A DNA stretch of 64,000 nt, taken from Brachyspira hampsonii (lineage in GTDB: Bacteria; Spirochaetota; Brachyspiria; Brachyspirales; Brachyspiraceae). Location: the NCBI RefSeq assembly GCF_001746205.1, contig NZ_MDCO01000001.1, forward strand, positions 505,896 through 569,895. The letters run 5' to 3'. Below the pieces are notes generated by a model. It worked only from the letters and a program-made list of their open reading frames with translations, made no database searches and was not told the DNA's origin. Positions within the stretch are counted from its first letter, which is position 1, and each line of letters begins with the position of its first letter. A program made the translations under genes and the position numbers. Shown here piece by piece: positions 17,773 through 27,855 of this stretch.

Positions 17773-19116
17773 ATGGAACTTAATAATAAAACTTTAATAG
17801 AAAACAGCAGTATAAATTTATTTTCCAAATTTGCAATACCTAGTATATTGGGTATGATAATGGGAAGTACTGCTGTATTTGTGGACGGTTTTTTTGTAGC
17901 ACATTTCATATCTGCAGAGGCTTTTACTGCAATCAATATAGTGTGGCCTATAACAGCTTTATCTTTCGGTATTTATGTAATGCTTACTATAGGCTCTGTT
18001 GCCCTTGCCGGAAAATGTATAGGACAAAACAATATAAGACGGGCTAATTTAATATTTACTCAAACTTTGATTGTAGTTCTTACTATAGCAAGTTTTCCAT
18101 TAGTTATAGCATATATATTTAGAGAGAGCCTTCTTCCTTTTTTTGGTGCACATAGTGAGGTTTATGAATTATCATTGGATTATGTAGAGGGTGTACTTTT
18201 TGCTACATTTTTTTGGGGAATGGCTTATGTTTTAAGTCAATTTGTAAGGCTAAATGGTTCTCCGAGATTTGCTTCTTCAATGTTTATAATATCATCTTTA
18301 GCTAATATGATTTTAGATCCTATTTTTATTATAGTATTTGATTTAGGTATTTCTGGGGCTGCTTGGGCTACTGCAATATCACAGATAACAGCTTTTTTAA
18401 TGGGCTTATCATATTTTTTAAAACCAAATTGCAGATTGAAGATAATAAAAGTTTACGGAGGCTGGATATATATATTAAAAGCGGCATTTAATGGATTTTC
18501 TGAGTTTTTAAGCAATTTTTCATCAGGACTCATTCCTTGGCTTTTTAATATAACAGCATATAATATTTCAGGAAACAGAGGCATACTAGTATATTCAGTT
18601 GCTAATTATGCAATAATGTTTTTTATAATGCTGGCATATTCAATAGGTGAGGCATTAGAACCTTTGGTTAGTGTTTCTTATGGTTCTGGAAATAAAAATA
18701 GAATGAAAGATTTTTTAAAGATATCAGTATTTTTAATTACTTTTATATCAGTGTTAAGTTCCATTATACTTTTGATTAATCCTAGTCTGCTTGTTAATAC
18801 TCTTTTAAAAGAAGTAGATAATCAGACTTTTGATGATGCTTTATTTTTCGTGAGAACTTCTATACCTACATTTATAGGAGTTGGAATCAATATTATAATG
18901 AGTGCATATTATACTTCTGTTCAAAAGGCAGGAGCTTCTGCAATTGTTGCTGCTTTAAGAAGTATGATTTTGCCTATTGTATTGGTATTAACACTTCCAA
19001 ATATTTTTGGGTTTATAGGTTTGGTTTTGGTTTTGCCTATAAGCGAAGTATTTACTTTGATAGTTTCTTTGGCATTATATAAAAATAGAAGTGCCGATAT
19101 TTTAATTACAGAATGA
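17773..19116 (+). CDS. MATE-family multidrug/cation antiporter
   Basis: A 447-residue protein with 12 predicted membrane segments in two homologous halves. The N-terminus LFSKFAIPSILGMIMGSTAVFVDGFFVAHF and the motif NMILDPIFIIVFDLGISGAAWATAISQ are standard MATE features. Such transporters expel cationic compounds using a sodium or proton gradient; the substrate is unknown. It has a consensus promoter and a long leader, and is followed after 21 bases by the broken flavoprotein gene, probably in the same transcript. AAGGAAT serves as ribosome site. Confidence 0.93.
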   Translation: MELNNKTLIENSSINLFSKFAIPSILGMIMGSTAVFVDGFFVAHFISAEAFTAINIVWPITALSFGIYVMLTIGSVALAGKCIGQNNIRRANLIFTQTLIVVLTIASFPLVIAYIFRESLLPFFGAHSEVYELSLDYVEGVLFATFFWGMAYVLSQFVRLNGSPRFASSMFIISSLANMILDPIFIIVFDLGISGAAWATAISQITAFLMGLSYFLKPNCRLKIIKVYGGWIYILKAAFNGFSEFLSNFSSGLIPWLFNITAYNISGNRGILVYSVANYAIMFFIMLAYSIGEALEPLVSVSYGSGNKNRMKDFLKISVFLITFISVLSSIILLINPSLLVNTLLKEVDNQTFDDALFFVRTSIPTFIGVGINIIMSAYYTSVQKAGASAIVAALRSMILPIVLVLTLPNIFGFIGLVLVLPISEVFTLIVSLALYKNRSADILITE

Positions 19117-19137
19117 TTATTTTATAAGAGTGTTGCT

Positions 19138-20660
19138 ATGAATATAAACAAAGAGTTTGATTGCGATGTATTAATTGTAGGCGGAGGAATAGCTGGACTT
19201 ATTGCTGCTGAACGAGCATTAAAAAGTTTTAAGAAAGTATGTATTATTGATTCTGCCAAGATTTGTTCTGGAGCTTCTTATTTTCCTTTAAAAGCTACAT
19301 TAGGTATACAGGTAACAAAAGATAAAAATGATTATAATAAATATTATGAAGATATAACTAATATGGGAAAAGGTGTTGAAAATCCTGAACTTATAAAGAC
19401 TTATATAAAAAATATTAAAAAAGATGTTTATCTTCTAAAAAGGATTGGTTTTAAACCTTGGCTTAGAAAAGATTCAAGACCTGCTTGTTTTGCTAAATAC
19501 TCAAGAAATATTTTTTTGATTAATGATTGGAATGAAGCTAGAAAAAGAGCAAATAAAATTTTTAGAAAAAATAAAAGATTGAAAATATTTGAAGGAAGTT
19601 CTTTAATAAGGATTATAAAGAATAATGATAAAATTGAAGGAGCCATATTTCAAAATAAAGATAAATTTTTCTTTATAAAATCTAAAGTAATAATTTTAGC
19701 TGCTGGAGGAATAGCAGGAAATTATAAAAATAGTTTATATCCTAAAAAAATTAATGGCAGTTGTCATATTGCGGCATTAGATGCAGGAGCTTATGCACAA
19801 AATATGGAGTTTATTCAATTCATACCTGCTTATTATGGATTGAAAGAAGCAGTTATGCCCCTTTCAGTACAGATTTTGAAAGCAGTGAAATAGATTTAAA
19901 AATACCTTATAGCGGAGTAAGACTAAAATATTCTGAAGATTTATACAAGGATAAAGAAGAGTTTTATACTGTCTATTTAGATTGGCTTAAAATGGAAATG
20001 AATATTGATTTACTTAAAGATGAGACTTTAATAACTCATTTTGCTCATAGCTGTAATGGAGGCATTAAAATAGACAGCAATGGATTTACAGGTGTTGCTG
20101 GGCTTTATGCTATTGGTGAATTATCATCTGCGATAGAGGGTGCTAATAGGCTTGGTGGAAATTCTGTGGGAGGTGCTTTGGTATTTGGAAATAATGCTGT
20201 AAAAGATGCTTATAAATATATTAAAAATAGTAAATTTGATAATAATGATAAAAAATTAAATATTATAGAAAAAGAATTTAATGATTGGATTAATGATATT
20301 TCAAAAGGTGATAAAGAAAACACTTTGAAAAAAAATGAAGTTCTTATAAAAATAAGAGAATTAGTAAGTGAAAATTTATCTATTATAAGAAGCAGGGAAA
20401 AAATAGAAAATTTCTTAAGTAAGATTGATGAGATTAGAGGCAATTATAGTATAAAAGAAAATATTGAAGATGGTTCTATAGAAATTTATTTGATTATTGA
20501 AAGTGTGAAGATGATTGCTTTGAGTATGCTTGAGAGAGATGAAAGCAGGGGGGCTCATTATAGAGAAGATTTTCAAAATTCTTCGTATAAAATTTATAAA
20601 CTTCAGGTAAATAGAGAAAATAATAAAACCAATATAGAGAAAATTTATATTAATAATTAA
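19138..20660 (+). pseudogene. FAD-dependent oxidoreductase (fumarate reductase / L-aspartate oxidase family), frameshifted
   Basis: Two overlapping frames encode one flavoprotein. The first (19138-19893) has the FAD-binding start VLIVGGGIAGLIAAERAL, the segment SGASYFPLKAT and the second dinucleotide-site box IILAAGGIAGNY, and reads to MEFIQFIPAYY. The second, in the -1 frame (to 20660), has RSSYAPFSTDFESSEIDL, the family box HFAHSCNGGIKID, GLYAIGELSSAIEGANRLGG and a helical C-terminus. The break is between about 19815 and 19880. One lost base in the CCCC/TTT tract near 19857 would restore the frame, but the spacer between the IQFIP and RSSYAPF motifs also looks short, so a larger deletion is possible. 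The gene is probably non-functional as sequenced. Confidence 0.85.
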
Positions 20661-20696
20661 AACATTATAATAAATAGACTTGTTTTAAAACTATTT

Positions 20697-20812
20697 GACA
20701 AGATTATATAAAAGTTTTGTAGTTTATCAATTATAAAAACAATATTTTATATATTGTATAAATTATTATTTAAATATATAAATATCTAGTCTTTTGAAAC
20801 AATTATAATTCA
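20697..20812. repeat. AT-rich dispersed repeat, copy 1
   Basis: The segment around TTTATCAATTATAAAAACAA (from 20723) to TTTTGAAACAATTATAAT (about 20808) resembles 30605-30790 at roughly 75% identity, with an extra block of about 60 bases in the other copy. It lies in the 350-base gap before the MATE-like gene; I see no gene in the rest of that gap. Confidence 0.5.
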
Positions 20813-21010
20813 AATGTCTTTTTATTCTGTATATATTTTTTTATTAATTTATAGATTAGTATTCATTTTACTTATTTTTGTTAATAAATAATCATTGCAT
20901 AACTATTAATATTTATTAATTATGATATATAATATATAGAAGTATTATTATTAAAACTTAAAAAATAATTTTATTAATTATTTTAATATTCAATAAAATA
21001 AGGATATTTT

Positions 21011-22312
21011 ATGATTAAAAAACTTTTTTATTTTAAAAATTTTAATTATAAATTATATTTTTCACTGATATTTTTATCTTTGTTTCCGGCATTATATGAA
21101 ACTATAAGAACTATTATAGTTTCAATATCAGCTGATTCTTCATCGTTTGATATTATGGGACATCTTGAATGGTTTGATTTAATAAATGAAACATTGCTTG
21201 CTTTTTTACATATACCTTTGTATGCCATATTTAATAGAGTGATAAAAAATCATTCTGAAGAAGATTTTGCTAAAGTAACATTTAAAACATTTTTAATTGG
21301 TTTTATATTGTATTGTTTATTTTCCATAGTAATTTATATAAAATCAAAAAGTATGATAGTATTTATGAATGTTAATGAGCCTGATATTGAAGCTGTTACA
21401 AAGTATTTAAATTTGGAAACTATAGCATTTGTAATTGGTTTTATTATTACTTCAATAAACATAGTAATAGTATCTAGAGAATTGTATAAAGTTTTTATAA
21501 TATTTGCATTTGTAAAAACATTACTTATTATTTTATTGGATATTAATTTGGTGCTAAAATTTAATGTTTTTGGTGTTGCTTATTCAAATATGATTATAAA
21601 TTTGCTTATGGGGATATTAGGTATTTTTATTTTAATAAAAAATGGATTAATAAAATTATCATGGTTTAACAGAGAAGATAAGATGATATTTATTTCCTAT
21701 TTTAAAATAGGAATATTTTCAGCACTTCAAATTCTCGTTGATAATATAGTATATGCTTTAATGATTGTAAAAATGGTTAATTTAGTAGCTGAACAGGGCA
21801 ATTATTGGATAGCAAATAATTTTATATGGAGTTGGTTATTGATGCCTGTGCTTGCTTTAAACGAAGTTATAAGAACTAATTGTAAATATAAAGATAATAA
21901 TCAGCTTTGGAATTATTTTAGGATAATATTTTTTATAACCATTTTAGCATCAGCAGCAGTTTTATTTTCAAATATATTTTTTGAACATGTGGAGAGAATT
22001 GAAAATCATAATGATGTATATTTAATAGTATTAAAATTGGCACCTTTTTATATATTTTATGCTTTGTCAATAATACCTGATAATATATTTATAGGTTATG
22101 GTAAGACATTATATAATCTTATTAATTCTATAATTATTAATTTTGTTTATTATGGTATTGTGTATTTTTTATATTTGAAAGGATATATTGTTTTCAATAT
22201 GAATACTATTATTATTATGTTTGGTTTAGGTATGATTTTTCATGCTTTAATATCATATATTATTTTTATTATAAAATTTAGACATAATATATTTTTTTCA
22301 AATATGAATTAA
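21011..22312 (+). CDS. MATE-like polytopic membrane protein
   Basis: A 433-residue protein with about 12 membrane segments. The overall pattern (two halves, a mid-loop KLSWFNREDKMIFISYFKIG before the second half, and the ending FGLGMIFHALISYIIFIIK) fits a divergent member of the MATE / MOP flippase superfamily. It lacks the clear signature boxes of the gene at 17773, so a drug, lipid-linked sugar or other substrate is equally possible. It stands alone, with AAGGAT as ribosome site and a long AT-rich upstream gap that holds a dispersed repeat. Confidence 0.7.
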   Translation: MIKKLFYFKNFNYKLYFSLIFLSLFPALYETIRTIIVSISADSSSFDIMGHLEWFDLINETLLAFLHIPLYAIFNRVIKNHSEEDFAKVTFKTFLIGFILYCLFSIVIYIKSKSMIVFMNVNEPDIEAVTKYLNLETIAFVIGFIITSINIVIVSRELYKVFIIFAFVKTLLIILLDINLVLKFNVFGVAYSNMIINLLMGILGIFILIKNGLIKLSWFNREDKMIFISYFKIGIFSALQILVDNIVYALMIVKMVNLVAEQGNYWIANNFIWSWLLMPVLALNEVIRTNCKYKDNNQLWNYFRIIFFITILASAAVLFSNIFFEHVERIENHNDVYLIVLKLAPFYIFYALSIIPDNIFIGYGKTLYNLINSIIINFVYYGIVYFLYLKGYIVFNMNTIIIMFGLGMIFHALISYIIFIIKFRHNIFFSNMN

Positions 22313-22422
22313 TAAATATTTAAACTATTTTTTATAATTTGTATTTTATTTTAAATTACTCTATAAAGATGAAGTTTTTACCAAATAATAAAACAGATAA
22401 ATAATATTTTTTAATTATATAT

Positions 22423-23676
22423 TTATTCAGATATCATAATGCCGCTTTCATATTTCAATGCCTTTGCATATACAAGCTCTTTTTTGTTTAGATTAGTTTC
22501 GCTATGAAGTTTGCATTTTAAGTATTCAGCACTTGTTCCTATATAATTATTGTCTGATAAAGTTTTTTCTATTATTATTTTTAGATTTCTTCCTTCAGCA
22601 TTTTTGTAGTATAAGTCTTTTAATTTGCTGTTTAGAGTATTTAATATTTTAGCTCTTTTTAACTTTGTTCTGTATCCGACTTGAGAGTCCATTTTTGATG
22701 AAGGAGTATTTTCTCTGTTTGAATATCTGAATATATGAATTTTTATAAATTTTGACTTTTCACATAAATCATAAGTATCATTAAAATCTGTATTTTCTTC
22801 ATGAGGAAAGCCTACCATTACATCGCTGCTTATTGCCATATTTGAATTAGTTTCATATAGTTTTTCTGTAACTGAGAGATAATCTTCTCTTGTGTATCTT
22901 CTGTTCATAAGTTTAAGTATTTTGTTGCTCCCGGACTGAAGCGGTATATGAGCATGAGGACATAGTACATCATCATTTTTAAATAGACTTATAAGATTAT
23001 CATCAAAATAAAGCGGTTCTACAGATGAAAGTCTTATTCTAATGCCGTATTTTGAGGAATGTTCTAATATTTGAGTGAGTATATTATAGAAGCTGATTTC
23101 ATTATTATAGTTGTATGAACCCAAATTAAGCCCTGTTAATACTATTTCTTTATATCCGTAATCATTAGCCATTTTTACAGCATCAAATATTTTTTGAGGC
23201 TCTACACTTCTATGCCTTCCTCTCACCCTTGAAACTATGCAGTATGTACAAAATACTTCACATCCGTCCTGTATTTTTAAATATGCTCTGCTTTGCTCCT
23301 GAGGAAAAAATATTGGATTATTTATTTTATTTTCAGAGTTATTATGCATAGTGTTAAATATTATTTCTGAAGCCTCTTCTTTTTTATCATTTGGTATTAG
23401 TATAATATTATCTTGCATAATAGATGAATCTTTATCTTTTTTTGAAACATAGCATCCTATTAAAAATACTTTTTTTTGAGATATGTCCCCAAGTTTTTCT
23501 AAATATGCAATGAGTTTTTTATCGCTGTCATTAGTAACAGTGCATGTATTTATAGCTATTGCATCGGCATTATTTAATTCAGTAATATTAGCTCCCATAT
23601 TTTTTAATTCATAAGATATTTTTTCGCTTTCATATTGATTAAGACGGCATCCGAAAGTATGTAAATGTATATTCAT
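22423..23676 (-). CDS. mtaB: tRNA t6A37 methylthiotransferase MtaB
   Basis: A 417-residue radical-SAM enzyme that adds a methylthio group to t6A at position 37 of tRNAs reading ANN codons. The N-terminal domain has the auxiliary-cluster cysteines C10 (HTFGCRLNQYES), C45 (NTCTVTND) and C75 (IGCYV). The radical-SAM motif is C139-x3-C143-x2-C146 (DGCEVFCTYC), followed by SRVRGRHRS. ETGLNLGSYN-like and PLQSGSNKIL segments complete the MiaB/MtaB pattern. The TFGCRLNQ and VRGR variants favour MtaB over MiaB. The C-terminal TRAM domain is present. The gene is divergent from ftsZ. Confidence 0.9.
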   Translation of the reverse strand: MNIHLHTFGCRLNQYESEKISYELKNMGANITELNNADAIAINTCTVTNDSDKKLIAYLEKLGDISQKKVFLIGCYVSKKDKDSSIMQDNIILIPNDKKEEASEIIFNTMHNNSENKINNPIFFPQEQSRAYLKIQDGCEVFCTYCIVSRVRGRHRSVEPQKIFDAVKMANDYGYKEIVLTGLNLGSYNYNNEISFYNILTQILEHSSKYGIRIRLSSVEPLYFDDNLISLFKNDDVLCPHAHIPLQSGSNKILKLMNRRYTREDYLSVTEKLYETNSNMAISSDVMVGFPHEENTDFNDTYDLCEKSKFIKIHIFRYSNRENTPSSKMDSQVGYRTKLKRAKILNTLNSKLKDLYYKNAEGRNLKIIIEKTLSDNNYIGTSAEYLKCKLHSETNLNKKELVYAKALKYESGIMISE

Positions 23677-23773
23677 AAATTTCTCTTTTGTAAATAGTAT
23701 TGAATAAATAGTATTAATTCTCTATTAGTATATATTAAAATCTATAATAACTCAAACATTTTAAAAATATTTA

Positions 23774-23890
23774 ATTAACATAACATTTTTTATAATAAAA
23801 AAATAAAATAATCCGATTAACATAATAACATATTTTTTTGTTTTTACTACTTGCGGAATTTGACAATTATGTTAATATAATTATGTTTAT
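23774..23890. promoter_or_regulatory. ftsZ upstream region with ATTAACATAA/TTATGTTAAT boxes and candidate promoter
   Basis: ATTAACATAA occurs at 23774-23783 and 23816-23825, and the inverse TTATGTTAAT at 23867-23876 with a one-mismatch copy at 23881-23890. A possible promoter, TTGACA (23860-23865) with TATGTT (23882-23887), overlaps the last two boxes, so a protein bound there could control ftsZ. Regulation is inference. Confidence 0.4.
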
Positions 23891-23956
23891 TGAAATATGT
23901 TTATTATAAATTTATTTTATAATTAAAAATTCTATTATATCGCAAGGGGAGTTGCA

Positions 23957-25885
23957 ATGAATCCTAACTATCGCATAGAATTAGCAGACAATATGAAAGG
24001 GAGCGAAAAAATGGCATTTAATAATGATTCTTCATCATTAGATACTGTAATAAAAGTAATAGGTATTGGAAACGGCGGCTGTAATGCTGTAAACAGAATG
24101 ATAGAAGAAGGTTTGAAAGATGTAGAGTTTATTGCTATGAATACAGATGCCCAAGCTCTATCTCGTTCTAATGCTCCTACAAGAATAGTTTTAGGAGACA
24201 GAGTAACTCAGGGACTAGGGGCTGGTACAGATCCTGAAAAAGGTGCTGAGGCTGCCAGAGAGGATATTGCCAATATAGAAGAAGTTGTAAATGGAGCTAA
24301 TTTAGTATTTATAGCAAGCAGTTTCGGAGGGGGCACAGGAACAGGAGCAAGTCCTGTAGTTGCTGAAGCTGCTAAAAAAGCAGGAGCTTTAACTATAGGA
24401 GTAGTAACTAAGCCTTTTGAATATGAAGGTAAATTGAAAATGAACCGTGCTGAGTCTGGAATCGATAAAATGCTTACTGTAGTGGACTCTCTTATAATAA
24501 TACCTAATGAAAACCTTTATGATATGGTTGATATGGATAATTATAGTTATGAAGAGGCATTATCAGTTGTAGATGATGTGCTTCGTCAGGGCGTACAAGG
24601 AATATCTGATATAATTACTCAGACAGGATTTATTAATGTTGACTTTGCAGATGTTAAGACTATGATTTCTCTATCTAATGGAAGAGCTCATTTAGGTATA
24701 GGTGTAGGTAAGGGAGATGAAAGACTTCAAAAAGCTATAACTAATGCATTTGAAAATCCTCTTTTAGATGTTTCAAGCATAAAAAATGCAAGAGGTATAC
24801 TTGCTAATATAGTTTGTCCTAAAGATTTTGCTATGAAAGAGTATAGAGAGGCTAGTAAAATCATTAATAATTATGCTAATGATAATGCTAATATAAAAAT
24901 AGGTGTTTGTCCTAAGGAAGAACTAAAAGATGAAATTATCGTTACAATAGTTGCTACAGGATTCGATGCAAATGCTAAGAATAATTCTGAAAATAAAGAT
25001 TTAGACTCAAATGCAAATGATATAATAAATAAATCTGCATCAGTTAATAAAAGTGCAATTATAAATAATAATAATTCTAATAGTTCTAATGATGTATCTT
25101 CTAATAATACATATTCTCATGTTGAAGATATTAATACTGATAATAAAAAAGAAGAAGATATAAGCAGCAGTAAAAATGAAATTAATAAAGCAGAAGTAAG
25201 CGAAAAGATCATATCTGAGAGTAAAATATCATCAAAAAATATAGCTGAAAATATAGTTGATATAGATAATATAAATACAATAGTAAAAGAACCTCAGGAA
25301 GGACATGAAGTAGAACTTGAAACTTTGAATATTAATTCAGAAATCAATATTCAAAAAGATAAAGCATCAGAAAAAAATGAAGCTGTAATAGAAGAAGAAA
25401 AACAAGAAGTTAAAGAAAAGGTATTAATTTCAGATAATAATGATAAAATTCAAGAAACTAAAGAATATAAATTTGAAAATTATATTAGAAACCTTAAAAA
25501 ACCTATAATAACTAAATCAAATAGGTTTAATAATCTCAATGAGAGCATCATTAGCAATGATAATGAAGAAGAAAATGATAATGAAGATATTAAAGAAACA
25601 TTTAATAGAACTATAGTTAATAATAATTCAGAGTATGCTCATAGATATGAAACAAAAGAAAGAATATCAGAAGAGATGCGTTTTGAAGAAGAGGAGAAAC
25701 ATAATAATCCCCATTCAGATTATCACAAAAATCCATTTGATATAGTATCAGATGATTATATGGATAAGCATAATAAAATGGGTTCAAAAATGTCTATATT
25801 TGGTGAAACTTCTACTATTGATAATGATTTGGAAAAACCGGCATTTTTAAGAAGGCAAATACAGGCAAGAAATACTATGAGATAA
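23957..25885 (+). CDS. ftsZ: Cell division GTPase FtsZ with very long C-terminal linker
   Basis: A 642-residue FtsZ; typical length is 350-400. Residues about 30-340 are the tubulin-like GTPase: VIGIGNGGCNAVNRM, the tubulin signature FGGGTGTGASPVV and the T7-loop region DFADVKTM. About 270 residues of low-complexity Asn/Ser/Glu/Lys-rich linker follow. The protein ends with the conserved tail peptide DLEKPAFLRRQ, which in other bacteria docks FtsA, ZipA or SepF. The ATG at 23957 has GGGGAG upstream; an internal ATG at 24011 is also possible and fits the usual short N-terminus. There is no ftsA next to it. It starts an operon with a TPR protein, coaE and a SPOR protein. Confidence 0.96.
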   Translation: MNPNYRIELADNMKGSEKMAFNNDSSSLDTVIKVIGIGNGGCNAVNRMIEEGLKDVEFIAMNTDAQALSRSNAPTRIVLGDRVTQGLGAGTDPEKGAEAAREDIANIEEVVNGANLVFIASSFGGGTGTGASPVVAEAAKKAGALTIGVVTKPFEYEGKLKMNRAESGIDKMLTVVDSLIIIPNENLYDMVDMDNYSYEEALSVVDDVLRQGVQGISDIITQTGFINVDFADVKTMISLSNGRAHLGIGVGKGDERLQKAITNAFENPLLDVSSIKNARGILANIVCPKDFAMKEYREASKIINNYANDNANIKIGVCPKEELKDEIIVTIVATGFDANAKNNSENKDLDSNANDIINKSASVNKSAIINNNNSNSSNDVSSNNTYSHVEDINTDNKKEEDISSSKNEINKAEVSEKIISESKISSKNIAENIVDIDNINTIVKEPQEGHEVELETLNINSEINIQKDKASEKNEAVIEEEKQEVKEKVLISDNNDKIQETKEYKFENYIRNLKKPIITKSNRFNNLNESIISNDNEEENDNEDIKETFNRTIVNNNSEYAHRYETKERISEEMRFEEEEKHNNPHSDYHKNPFDIVSDDYMDKHNKMGSKMSIFGETSTIDNDLEKPAFLRRQIQARNTMR

Positions 25886-25900
25886 GGTGTTATTTAAAAT

Positions 25901-27835
25901 ATGAAGAAAAATATTTTTAAAAAAAGATTATTGTTAAGTCTTTTTATTTTTCAAATATTGGTTTTTCATGCTTTTTCTCAAAATACTGCAGAAAATGCTT
26001 TGAAACTGTATAATGAAAGAAATTATGAAAGTTCCATAAGAATATTAGAATCTCTTAATGTTAAGCCTAGCGATTTAGATTTATATTTATTATTGATAGA
26101 TAATTATATAAAACTTAATAATTTTGCTATGGCGGAAACTTTAATAGCAGATGCTGAACGATATCATTCAAGAAATTATAGATTGCTTGAAAGAAAGTTA
26201 ATTATGGAGCTTATGAATAATAGAAATTCAGAGGCGAGAACAACTGTTAATACTATAAAGCAATTAGATAATAAGAATTATATAGCTAATTATGCAGAAG
26301 GTGTTCTTAGTGAGAGAGCAGGATATTATCAAACAGCTATGAATATGTATGAAAGGGCTAGGGTTATTAATAGGGTGAGACCTGAGGCTACTGTTTCATT
26401 GGCATATTTGTATCTTGCTAATGGCGACAGTAATGCTGCTTTAAAACTATTTAATGAGAATATGACAAATAATCCTAGAATGGCTGAATCTTATTATAAT
26501 TTAGCTAATTATTATTATTTAAATAAAGAATATAATAAATCTTTAGATGAAATTAATAATGCCCTATTTTACTATACCAATTATAATGATGCTAATATAT
26601 TGAAAGCTAATGTATTTATTTCTTTAAATAGATACGATGAAGCTATAGCTATATTAGAATATATGCCTGATACAGGGTTTAAAAATAATTCTAAATATTA
26701 TTATATAGGTAATGTTTATGAGGGGGCTAATAATTATTTGCGGGCTAAAAATGCATATATAAATTACCTTAGAACTAAGCCTGAAGATGAGCTTGGAAGA
26801 CTTGCATACGAAAGAGTATTGCTGCATACTAATCCTACTCCTGATTATGAGAGGGACAGAGCCGCTTTATACTATGGAAATTTAGCTTCTTACTATACAA
26901 GACTTGCAGATAATATAAGAGCTCAGGCATATTTAAAACATATGTTAAAATTAAATCCTGCTAATACTTACGCAAGATTAATGCTTTCAGATGTTTATAG
27001 AAGAATGGGCTTGGAAGAAAAATCTTTAGAAGAATTAGAGATAGCAAAAAATGTTAACCCTGAAGAAAAATCTATAATATATAAATATGATAGTTATAAA
27101 AGAAGATTAGATAAAAATATAGTTTCAAAATCTTGGGGAATAGAACAATATAATATAGAAACTCCTGGATTCACAGTTGCAATAACAGATACTATTACGG
27201 CACAAAAAGATAGTCCTTTATTTTTGAATACATCTTTATATCAGACATTTGCTTATGTACTTCCTCAATTTGGAAGATTTAAAGTATTAGAAATGTATAC
27301 AAATTATTATGATACAGTAGATTTATATAGAGAACTTAATAGAATAAATGCTGATTATTTTTTAAGAGGCTCTGCTTTTCAAAATAATGATACTTTTACT
27401 ATTATGCTTGATTTAGTGGATGTTAAGAGTGAAAAAGTTGTTACTAATTTTACTGTTATGACCAGAGGCAGAGAAAAGGTAATGGGTGCTGCTGTTATGG
27501 CAGGAAGGGTTATAAATAATAGTATTCCTTTCTATTCAAAAGTTATAAAGATTCATAATGATAATATATACATCAATGCCGGAAGAATGCAGGGTGTAAC
27601 TAATAATATGAATTTGATTCTTTATGATACATCTACTCCTAGAACTGATTTATCTGCTAGAGGTTATAATAGTGCTGTAGGTATGATAAAGGTTATAACA
27701 GCAGATGAGAATGTTTCTTTGGCTAAACTTATAGACGGAAGGCTTTTGAATAAAGTTAATTTAAATCAAATAGTAATGCCTTATATAACAAATACAGTTC
27801 AAAGCACTAATACCAATGCTAATGCTGTTAATTAA
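25901..27835 (+). CDS. Exported TPR-repeat protein
   Basis: A 644-residue protein with a signal peptide (KRLLLSLFIFQILVFHAFSQ, cleaved near residue 27, possibly after FSQ). About ten tetratricopeptide repeats cover residues 30-400 (for example MAESYYNLANYYYLNKEYNK). The C-terminal part from about residue 420 (TPGFTVAITDTITA ... GRFKVLEMY ... LDLVDVKSEKVV) resembles the CsgG/FlgT-like fold of envelope proteins that assemble lipoproteins or flagella; this resemblance is weak. It starts 15 bases after ftsZ and likely works in the periplasm, possibly near the division or growth machinery. Function unproven. Confidence 0.75.
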   Translation: MKKNIFKKRLLLSLFIFQILVFHAFSQNTAENALKLYNERNYESSIRILESLNVKPSDLDLYLLLIDNYIKLNNFAMAETLIADAERYHSRNYRLLERKLIMELMNNRNSEARTTVNTIKQLDNKNYIANYAEGVLSERAGYYQTAMNMYERARVINRVRPEATVSLAYLYLANGDSNAALKLFNENMTNNPRMAESYYNLANYYYLNKEYNKSLDEINNALFYYTNYNDANILKANVFISLNRYDEAIAILEYMPDTGFKNNSKYYYIGNVYEGANNYLRAKNAYINYLRTKPEDELGRLAYERVLLHTNPTPDYERDRAALYYGNLASYYTRLADNIRAQAYLKHMLKLNPANTYARLMLSDVYRRMGLEEKSLEELEIAKNVNPEEKSIIYKYDSYKRRLDKNIVSKSWGIEQYNIETPGFTVAITDTITAQKDSPLFLNTSLYQTFAYVLPQFGRFKVLEMYTNYYDTVDLYRELNRINADYFLRGSAFQNNDTFTIMLDLVDVKSEKVVTNFTVMTRGREKVMGAAVMAGRVINNSIPFYSKVIKIHNDNIYINAGRMQGVTNNMNLILYDTSTPRTDLSARGYNSAVGMIKVITADENVSLAKLIDGRLLNKVNLNQIVMPYITNTVQSTNTNANAVN

Positions 27836-27855
27836 TTTTAAATAGTAAATAGTTT

